Shown: positions 6,285 to 10,944 of the stretch, piece by piece
Position numbering within the stretch: the stretch's first letter is position 1
How the letters are laid out: the number at the start of each line of letters is the position of its first letter
Source of the DNA: Pseudomonadota bacterium
GTDB taxonomy: Bacteria; Pseudomonadota; Alphaproteobacteria; Rhizobiales; Xanthobacteraceae
Length of the DNA: 10,944 nucleotides
Assembly (NCBI GenBank): GCA_963205465.1
Contig: CAUJKG010000216.1
Span: 1 to 10,944 of the forward strand
Direction: 5' to 3'
Notes under the pieces: model-generated
What the model was told of the DNA's origin: nothing
Database searches by the model: none
What the model saw: only the letters and a program-made list of their open reading frames with translations
Made by a program: the position numbers and the translations under genes

Positions 6285-6445
6285 CCCGCGTCTATGGCTA
6301 TCTATGCGGAGCAGCTTTCGCGACCGCGGGCGCCTGGCTCACGCGCGAAAGCGGCGGCATGCCGTTCTGGCTCTTTGCAGTCGGAGCCGGCGGCTTTCTC
6401 TTCGCCGCGATCGCCCAGTTTTTCGGCACGCAGAGAACGCGATAG
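6278..6445 (+). CDS. Small two-segment membrane protein
   Basis: A 55-residue frame starts at GTG (6278-6280), overlapping the last codons of the RidA-family gene (TGA at 6282-6284), and ends at TAG (6443-6445). The translation, MLTRVYGYLCGAAFATAGAW through GTQRTR, has two hydrophobic stretches (about residues 5-20 and 29-49) separated by a short polar loop (LTRESGG) and ends in a basic tail. That is a typical small inner-membrane protein with both ends likely in the cytoplasm. No strong ribosome site is visible, so translation would rely on coupling to the upstream gene. An internal ATG at codon 28 would give only one segment. Function is unknown. Next comes the ssrA promoter. Confidence 0.6.
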   Translation: MLTRVYGYLCGAAFATAGAWLTRESGGMPFWLFAVGAGGFLFAAIAQFFGTQRTR

Positions 6446-6465
6446 CGCGAGGCTTTTCGCCGCCC

Positions 6466-6494
6466 TTTAACCGCCACGCCGAAACCCCTATATT
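6466..6494 (+). promoter_or_regulatory. Promoter of ssrA
   Basis: TTTAAC (6466-6471), a 17-base spacer and TATATT (6489-6494) precede the tmRNA gene. Transcription 7 bases after the -10 would begin at about G6501, exactly at the base of the first hairpin of the acceptor piece. The -10 is strong and the -35 weak. Confidence 0.6.
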
Positions 6495-6500
6495 CCGGGT

Positions 6501-6582
6501 GCCGGAGCAATCCGGCTATGGCGATAAACGCTCGTTGTAATAAACCATTCGGACCCGGGGGCGGTACCCGGCGCCTCCACCA
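6501..6582 (+). ncRNA. ssrA: ssrA acceptor piece (tRNA 3' half)
   Basis: The piece begins with a perfect stem capped by a GNRA loop, GCCGGA-GCAA-TCCGGC (6501-6516). It then has a 5-base T-stem (CCGGG 6555-6559 with CCCGG 6567-6571), the 3' acceptor strand CGCCTCC (6572-6578), discriminator A6579 and an encoded CCA (6580-6582). The T-loop reads GGCGGTA instead of the canonical TTC-purine pattern. The length of 82 bases is about that of known acceptor pieces; the exact 5' end is inferred from the promoter. Confidence 0.88.
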
Positions 6583-6631
6583 AAACCCGGCACCGGCATT
6601 GAGATCGCCGGAGAGATGGCCGGGCTTTGGC
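6583..6631 (+). other. Intervening segment removed from the ssrA precursor
   Basis: The segment between the encoded CCA and the start of the coding piece folds back on itself. CCCGGC (6586-6591) pairs with GCCGGG (6619-6624), and inside it CCGGC (6593-6597) pairs with GCCGG (6607-6611). This stem-loop brings the two halves of the acceptor stem together. It is expected to be cut away at the 5' side by RNase P and at the 3' side of CCA by other nucleases, as for the permuted tmRNAs of this class. Confidence 0.75.
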
Positions 6632-6837
6632 GGGGGCGAAACAGGATCGACGAGGGTGTAAAGAGCGCGGCTTTCGCTCGGCATGGTTCCGCCGTTATCG
6701 GGCCTTTTATAGTTGCGAATGACAACTATGCTCCGGTGGCCCAGGCCGCGTAAGCGGTTTGTCCCATTGGGAATTAAGCCCTGAGGGTTAGCACTTTCAG
6801 GCGGGGTTCGGAGGCACCTGGCAACAGAAGCCTCCAC
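6632..6837 (+). ncRNA. ssrA: ssrA coding piece (tRNA 5' half and mRNA-like part)
   Basis: It starts with GGGGGCGAAACAGGATCGAC, where the first seven bases are the 5' acceptor strand and the following bases the reduced D-arm region. A G/C-rich pseudoknot-like region (about 6663-6695) precedes the tag. After the tag stop come a TCCCATTGGGA hairpin, CCCTGAGGG, and a final stem GGAGGC (6810-6815) with GCCTCC (6830-6835). The 3' end near 6837 is estimated from that stem, which is followed only by a poor T-rich stretch, so no convincing intrinsic terminator is seen. Confidence 0.85.
6715..6753 (+). other. ssrA: tmRNA proteolysis-tag reading frame (ANDNYAPVAQAA)
   Basis: The resume codon GCG (6715-6717) is preceded by ATAGTT, resembling the TAGT element that sets the resume frame in other tmRNAs. 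The frame encodes ANDNYAPVAQAA and ends in TAA (6751-6753). With the alanine carried by the tmRNA, the added peptide is AANDNYAPVAQAA. The AA end is the ClpX recognition element, and the N-terminal AAND-N part is where SspB is expected to bind. Confidence 0.95.
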
Positions 6838-6888
6838 TATCTTTCTGCCTGCTGGCGTCCTCACCCGGAATCGGATTCACTGGATTTC

Positions 6889-7452
6889 ATGACCGATCTC
6901 ATCCGCTACGATCTTCTCGCTCAGGATGCGTTGCGCGGCGTCGTGCGCAAGGTATTGACCGACGTCGCCCGCGATGGCCTGCCGGGCGAACATCATTTCT
7001 TCATCGCATTCGACACGCGCGCGCCGGGACTTCGCATCTCGGATCGCTTGCGCGCGCAGTTTCCCGAAGAGATGACGATCGTGCTTCAGCACCAGTTCTG
7101 GGATCTGAAGGTGGGCGAGCATGCCTTCGAGGTAGGCGTTTCGTTCAACGGTGCGCCGGAGCGCCTGCTGATCCCCTTCACGGCGGTCAAAGGGTTCTTC
7201 GATCCTTCGGTGCAGTTCGGTTTGCAGTTCGAAGTCATCACCAACGAGAACGGCGAAGCGGCAAGCGGCGAACTGCAAGCCGCGAATAACGACAAGTCGG
7301 GCGAGAAGCCGGTCGTCTCCGCCGCGCCGAAAGGTGCCGCGTCGGAACCTGAAGTCGCTGCTCCGGCGCGTGCGGCCACGCAAGACAGCGCCGACGAAAA
7401 ACCGGACGCCGGCGCGCAGATCGTCAGCCTCGACAAGTTTCGCAAGAAGTGA
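6889..7452 (+). CDS. sspB: SspB, ClpXP adaptor for ssrA-tagged proteins (alpha type)
   Basis: The 187-residue product binds the ssrA tag and tethers tagged proteins to the ClpXP protease in the cytoplasm. The globular domain (about 1-118) contains the conserved HHFFIAFDTRAPGLRISDRL (35-54), EMTIVLQHQFWDLKV (61-75) and FNGAPERLLIPFTAVKGFFDPSVQFGLQF (86-114) blocks of the alpha-proteobacterial SspB family. A flexible Ala/Glu/Pro-rich linker (about 119-176) leads to the C-terminal IVSLDKFRKK (178-187), the ClpX-binding tail with its LDKFRKK motif. All functional parts are present. The ribosome site is weak (GGAT about 6 bases before the ATG). The gene begins about 50 bases after ssrA with no distinct promoter visible, so partial readthrough from ssrA is possible, and it overlaps folA by four bases. 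Confidence 0.95.
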   Translation: MTDLIRYDLLAQDALRGVVRKVLTDVARDGLPGEHHFFIAFDTRAPGLRISDRLRAQFPEEMTIVLQHQFWDLKVGEHAFEVGVSFNGAPERLLIPFTAVKGFFDPSVQFGLQFEVITNENGEAASGELQAANNDKSGEKPVVSAAPKGAASEPEVAAPARAATQDSADEKPDAGAQIVSLDKFRKK

Positions 7453-7961
7453 ATTCTCTCCCGCTCGTCATTGTGGTCGCCGTCGCCGAGAACGGCGTCA
7501 TCGGCCGGGAGCAGCTGTTGCCCTGGCGTATTCCGGGCGACCTCAAGCACTTCAAGGCTGTCACCATGGGCAAACCGCTGGTGATGGGCCGCAAAACCTA
7601 TGAATCGATCGGCAAGCCGCTGCCCGGCCGCACCAATCTCGTGTTGACGCGCGACCAGGACTGGCGTGCCGAAGGCGTTATTGTCGCGCATTCGCTGGAA
7701 GAAATCCTTCGCCTCGCAAACGAGGATGCAAACAAAACCGGCGCAAACGAAATCGCAATTATCGGCGGCAGTTCGCTGTTCGAGGAATTGCTGCCTTCCG
7801 TCAGCAAGATTGAACTGACGGAAGTCCATGCTTCGCCGGAAGGCGACGTTTACTTTCCGCAATACGACCGCACTTCATTCCGCGAAACGCGGCGCGAAGG
7901 ACCGATGCAGGGCGAGAAAGACGAATACGCTTATTCGGTCGTGACGCTCGAACGCATTTAA
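7449..7961 (+). CDS. folA: Dihydrofolate reductase
   Basis: The 170-residue product reduces dihydrofolate to tetrahydrofolate with NADPH in the cytosol and is the target of trimethoprim. The start is GTG at 7449, overlapping the sspB stop as GTGA, so the two genes are translationally coupled. Family motifs are complete: AENGVIG (13-19), LPWRIPGDLKHFK (24-36) with the catalytic acid Asp31, MGRKTYESIGKPLPGRTNLVLTR (46-68) for cofactor binding, and IIGGSSLFEELLP (104-116) with the conserved Gly106-Gly107 pair. Length is typical. In many alphaproteobacteria thyA accompanies folA, but it is not between sspB and folA here. A perfect 10-base inverted repeat lies in the coding sequence near 7795-7824. 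The gene stops in a TTAA shared with the stop of the convergent AsmA gene. Confidence 0.97.
   Translation: MNSLPLVIVVAVAENGVIGREQLLPWRIPGDLKHFKAVTMGKPLVMGRKTYESIGKPLPGRTNLVLTRDQDWRAEGVIVAHSLEEILRLANEDANKTGANEIAIIGGSSLFEELLPSVSKIELTEVHASPEGDVYFPQYDRTSFRETRREGPMQGEKDEYAYSVVTLERI
7795..7824. repeat. Perfect 10-base inverted repeat inside folA
   Basis: CTTCCGTCAG (7795-7804) and CTGACGGAAG (7815-7824) are exact reverse complements separated by 10 bases. In RNA this forms a 10-pair hairpin inside the folA coding region, at the codons for LPSVSKIELTEV. No T-run follows, so it is not a standard terminator. It may be chance or may modulate the mRNA. Confidence 0.6.
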
Positions 7962-10944
7962 TTCTGCGGTTGCGGTTGCGGCACCGGCTGCACATTCGAC
8001 GGCGGCGGCAAAGGCGGCGCGGCCTCGCTCTCCGAACTCTCCGGTTGCCGCTTCTTCGCAGGCTGCGGCGCCCGCTCTTCCTGCGGCACATTGATGTTCG
8101 AAGGATTCTGTACGCCACGCTCGATTGCGCGCAGCGTGATCGCAGTCGTCAGCGCCCGGACATCGGCTTTGCGCTCCGGCGCGTCCCACGCGCCCTGCCA
8201 ACGCAGCGCGGCACCGGGCCGAACGGCGGAAGCAGTGAAAAGCTCGATATTCAAAAGCGCGTCGACGCTGCGTTTCGGCAAATGCAGCGCACCCGATAGC
8301 GTGATTTCGATACTGCCGGCTTTCGCCTTGGCCGAACCGCTACGCAGGATGCCATTTGCGATCACGAGCGGCGCTTCCAGCTTCGACACCTTCAACGGCC
8401 CACGCGCGAGCGCGGTCAGAAATGCCTGTTCGATTTTCTTCTCGTCCGGCGCGTCTTTCAGTCCCGTGAACACGGTCACGATTGCCGTCGCATCGGTCTG
8501 ATCGAGTTCGAAAGCGGTCAAGGCTGCCGTACCTTGCCCCGAGATACTCTCGATCAGGAGATCTTGCGTGTCGCCGCTCGCGCTGAGGGTAAGCGAGCTT
8601 TGCAGCGTTCCGCGGAGCGCTTTGGTCGGCAGCAGACGGGCGAGCACAACACCGGCGAGATCCAGTTTCAGATCCGCGACCCGCGGGCTGGTGTCGGAAA
8701 TACGAAGCACGGCCGCAAGCTTGCCGCCGCCCAGTTCGCCGCGAATGTTGTCGAACACGAACTCCGACCGGCCGGCGCGCAGATCGAGCGTGGCCTTCTC
8801 GATCGCGATGCGCTCGGTCAATTGCAGAACGGCGGCTTCGAGCCTGAGCGTTCCGGGGGAATTGGACAGCGCCGGGACGCGCAAACCAGCATTGGCCTGA
8901 TCCGCCTGGCCGAGCGCGAGTGAAACCAGTTGTGCCGCGCTGACGCGATCGAACGATAGCTGCCCGCCGAACGGCGAGGTCTCCCCGAGCGGAAATACCA
9001 GCCGGCCCGTTCCTTTCGAACCGGCAAGGCTGAAACTCAACTTGTCGAAAACGAGATTGCCGCTCTCGCGCGAAAGCGAAGTGCTTCCCTGGAAAGGAAG
9101 TGCTGCCGGCGAAGCGCGATCCGCGAACTGTAAAACTTTTCGCAAATCGCTGGACTTGAAAGTCAAAGCCAGCGCCGGCTCGAAACGATCCTCGCCGGGA
9201 AAGCGAATTTCGCCTTTCGCGCCGATCTCCGTTTCGGACAAGCGCAAGGTTGCCTCGATCGCACGGCGCTTGTCTCGCAACTCGCCGAAATCGAGCGCGA
9301 GCTCGGTGTCCCCGGATCGCGCCGAAAGCCGCCACCCGGTCTTCAGCGGCGCAACCGTTCCCTTAATCTTCAGCGGAAAATAAGGAGCGGCATATTTCGC
9401 GGCCACGTTCGCGAAGTCGCCATTCTCCGCGAGATAGCGAAGCGCGCTTACAAGCCCGCTCGCCCGCGCGACTTCAGCGGAAAATTTGTAGTGCTTGTCC
9501 GCGCCCGGCAACTGCTTCGCGACGAAAGAAACGCCATCGAGATCGTCGAGCGTGAGGTTCTTGATCTGCAGGTCGCCCTCGAACCGCTCGACCGCAACGC
9601 TCGCGACTTTGAGCGGCTTGTTCAAGAACTGCGCGCCGGTCGCATAAAGATTGAGGCTGAAGCGCAGATCGCCCGCGCCGTCGAGCGCGCCCCGCGCGAG
9701 CGGAAGCAGCCTGTCGAAGTCGAGATTGGCCGCTTCAAGATCGGCCTGAAACACATAGCTCTTGCCGTCCCGCCACGGCTGCATCAGCAGGCGTCCGCCG
9801 ACCTTGGTGTTCTCGATCTGCGACTGGAAATTGCTGAGCGAAATTTCATCCGCGCTGGAGGTGAAGGTACCCTTCACGCGCAGCGCTGCGGGCAAGGTCA
9901 GCTTGCCTGCGCGCTCCGCACCAAGCAGCCACCGCGCGAACAACTCGGTCTCTTCGCTTTCGAAGTTCAGCGGGCCCGAGAACGTCTTGCCGCTCTGCTT
10001 TCCGGCAATGCTGAGAAAAGCGCGTCCAGGCAGCCGCGCTTCCAGCCGCTCGACCGCGATCACGCCATCCTGCGCACGAATGCTGGCGCGCAGGTCGCGG
10101 GAAAGCTGTCCGCCCGCAAGCAAACCATCGGCGGCAAGCGTGATCTGCGCAGAGAATGGCAAGCCCACGAGCGTCTCCCGTGCGCGGTTGAGCCAGGGCA
10201 ACACATGCGCGGCGCCGGTAGCACCCGCTTTCTGGTCGCCGAGATCGAGGTCGATCCGCTTGCTGACGAGAGAAAGCTCAAGCGACCCCTTCGCTCGCGG
10301 AACGAGTTTCGCTTCCCCCCCAAGCGTGATCGGCAACTCGCCCTCGCCCAGTGCCAGTTCGAGATTGGAAAGACGGATTTCGTCGAGGCCGCCCGCGGTA
10401 TCGGACGCCACGCGCCAATGCATCGGACCGCTTTTATGCGCAAGGATGGTCTTGCCGTCGAAACGAAGCGCGGCCTTCGCCAGCGAAAGCGTACCCTCCG
10501 CTTCGAAGAACAGCGCATCCGCAGGCCGGTCGAGCGTCAGCCGGACCTTGCTCGTATGCTCTGCAGTGAAACGGCCAGATGATGCGCGCAGGATCCAGCG
10601 CATGCCGTTCATCCGGTAGCCGCCCTCGAGCCGGAACGGCCCGTCGCGCGAAAGCAGTTCTCCCCGCGCGGAAAAATCGTCGGCGAACAAAAGCGTATTG
10701 GTGCGGCGATCCTCGATCGTCAGCGAGCCGGCTTCGAAGACGAAACCGCTCACTGAAATTTCCTGCGCTCCGGTAGATACCTCGGGCAAAAGCAGCCGCC
10801 CGTCTTTCTCGATGGCAAGACGGATCGCCGGCCGCGAAATCACGAATTCGCTGGCCTCGAAACGGCCGGAGAGAAGCGCCGTCAACGCCAGCGAACCGCG
10901 CACTTCGCTGGCGCGCATGCCGGTACCGTTCTCGGCGTCGCCAA
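7958..10944 (-). CDS. AsmA-family protein, 5' end outside the window
   Basis: At least 994 residues are visible. The frame is still open at the right edge, where GDAENGTG precedes an internal Met (10916-10918), so the true start with its signal or membrane anchor lies beyond the window. AsmA-like proteins are large, anchored in the inner membrane and span the periplasm as long beta-groove structures; relatives (TamB, YhdP) help move phospholipids to the outer membrane. The visible N-terminal part LRGSLALTALLSGRF..EFVISRPAIRLAIEKDGRLLLP-type pattern is the standard AsmA beginning. Repeating beta-rich units (SLTIEDRRTN, LSNLELALGEGELP, ISLSNFQSQIENTKVGG) follow, and the C-terminal AsmA-like region contains KAGSIEITLSGALHLPKRSV. 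The last 45 or so residues form a Pro/Gln/Glu tail (PQEERAPQP to PQPQPQN), presumably disordered. The stop overlaps that of folA. Confidence 0.93.
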   Translation of the reverse strand, partial: GDAENGTGMRASEVRGSLALTALLSGRFEASEFVISRPAIRLAIEKDGRLLLPEVSTGAQEISVSGFVFEAGSLTIEDRRTNTLLFADDFSARGELLSRDGPFRLEGGYRMNGMRWILRASSGRFTAEHTSKVRLTLDRPADALFFEAEGTLSLAKAALRFDGKTILAHKSGPMHWRVASDTAGGLDEIRLSNLELALGEGELPITLGGEAKLVPRAKGSLELSLVSKRIDLDLGDQKAGATGAAHVLPWLNRARETLVGLPFSAQITLAADGLLAGGQLSRDLRASIRAQDGVIAVERLEARLPGRAFLSIAGKQSGKTFSGPLNFESEETELFARWLLGAERAGKLTLPAALRVKGTFTSSADEISLSNFQSQIENTKVGGRLLMQPWRDGKSYVFQADLEAANLDFDRLLPLARGALDGAGDLRFSLNLYATGAQFLNKPLKVASVAVERFEGDLQIKNLTLDDLDGVSFVAKQLPGADKHYKFSAEVARASGLVSALRYLAENGDFANVAAKYAAPYFPLKIKGTVAPLKTGWRLSARSGDTELALDFGELRDKRRAIEATLRLSETEIGAKGEIRFPGEDRFEPALALTFKSSDLRKVLQFADRASPAALPFQGSTSLSRESGNLVFDKLSFSLAGSKGTGRLVFPLGETSPFGGQLSFDRVSAAQLVSLALGQADQANAGLRVPALSNSPGTLRLEAAVLQLTERIAIEKATLDLRAGRSEFVFDNIRGELGGGKLAAVLRISDTSPRVADLKLDLAGVVLARLLPTKALRGTLQSSLTLSASGDTQDLLIESISGQGTAALTAFELDQTDATAIVTVFTGLKDAPDEKKIEQAFLTALARGPLKVSKLEAPLVIANGILRSGSAKAKAGSIEITLSGALHLPKRSVDALLNIELFTASAVRPGAALRWQGAWDAPERKADVRALTTAITLRAIERGVQNPSNINVPQEERAPQPAKKRQPESSESEAAPPLPPPSNVQPVPQPQPQN

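Larger units (their letters stand above)
6501..6837 (+). ncRNA. ssrA: tmRNA, circularly permuted two-piece alphaproteobacterial form
   Basis: Transfer-messenger RNA rescues ribosomes stalled on broken mRNAs: it is charged with alanine, enters the A site with SmpB and lets the ribosome finish on its internal tag frame. Here the order is permuted, with the tRNA 3' half first (acceptor piece, 6501-6582), then a 49-base intervening segment, then the 5' half with the tag (6632 to about 6837). GGGGGCG at 6632-6638 pairs with CGCCTCC at 6572-6578 over 7 bases. The third pair is G-U, the alanine identity element shared by tmRNA and tRNA-Ala. GAGCG (6663-6667) can pair with CGCTC (6529-6533), holding the mature pieces together, although a local pairing within the coding piece competes. 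The encoded tag, ANDNYAPVAQAA, is of alphaproteobacterial type. The 3' end is estimated from the last hairpin and is uncertain by about 10 bases. Confidence 0.96.

Noticed and set aside
6555..6582. ssrA 3' end as an integration site of a genomic island
   Set aside because: tmRNA acceptor ends are common attachment sites, but no integrase and no second copy of this sequence is seen in the window, and the downstream genes are housekeeping.
6298..6864. Minus-strand 188-codon frame through the tmRNA gene
   Set aside because: It is antisense to the structured RNA, and its open frame has no coding features; the plus strand is fully explained by ssrA.
8340..9335. Minus-strand 331-codon frame overlapping the AsmA gene in another frame
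   Set aside because: It lies wholly within the AsmA coding region; its Arg-rich sequence looks like an out-of-frame translation.
9491..10582. Plus-strand 363-codon open frame inside the AsmA region
   Set aside because: It is antisense to a well-supported AsmA-family gene. The translation is rich in Arg/Glu/Ala without recognisable domains, typical of a shadow frame.

Overview
This is ordinary-looking chromosomal DNA of a GC-rich alphaproteobacterium, most likely from the Hyphomicrobiales near Bradyrhizobium/Rhodopseudomonas. The evidence is a circularly permuted two-piece tmRNA gene with an ANDN-type tag (ANDNYAPVAQAA), an alpha-type SspB, two DUF3551-like secreted proteins, and a GC-rich, compact layout with many GTG starts. 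I found no CRISPR array, transposase, integrase, phage gene or recognisable defence system.

Left part (1-2150): a truncated leftward membrane-protein gene (1-81) has a good promoter in which a perfect 8-3-8 inverted repeat (122-140) overlaps the spacer and -10. Upstream of it, on the same strand, lies a TetR/AcrR regulator of the WHG-domain type (258-890). A second, degenerate copy of the same 19-bp site covers the regulator's own start codon, which suggests autoregulation plus control of the neighbour. Divergent from the regulator is a secreted metallophosphoesterase-like protein (1082-2143).

Middle part (2159-4394): a Nudix hydrolase of CoA-pyrophosphatase type (minus strand), a 69-residue exported protein, a tandem pair of small DUF3551-like exported Cys proteins (minus strand), and a LysE/RhtB exporter (plus strand).

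Central part (4594-6445): a plus-strand run with an exported two-domain protein carrying an Arg/Asp/Asn-rich linker, a RidA/YjgF-family gene and a 55-residue membrane protein, joined by overlapping GTG starts. The exported-protein gene has an in-frame TAA at 5752. An open 43-codon continuation follows and ends in the GTGA overlap with the RidA-family gene, so the gene looks recently shortened, wrongly sequenced, or subject to readthrough.

Right part (6466-10944): permuted ssrA (acceptor piece, intervening segment, coding piece with tag), followed about 50 bp later by sspB, the ClpXP adaptor that recognises the ssrA tag. folA (dihydrofolate reductase) follows, overlapping sspB by GTGA. A large AsmA-family gene converges on folA, its stop sharing a TTAA with the folA stop, and it runs off the right edge. 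Placing the tagging RNA next to the gene for its tag-reading adaptor makes a compact ribosome-rescue and proteolysis locus, and this is the most interesting biology in the window.
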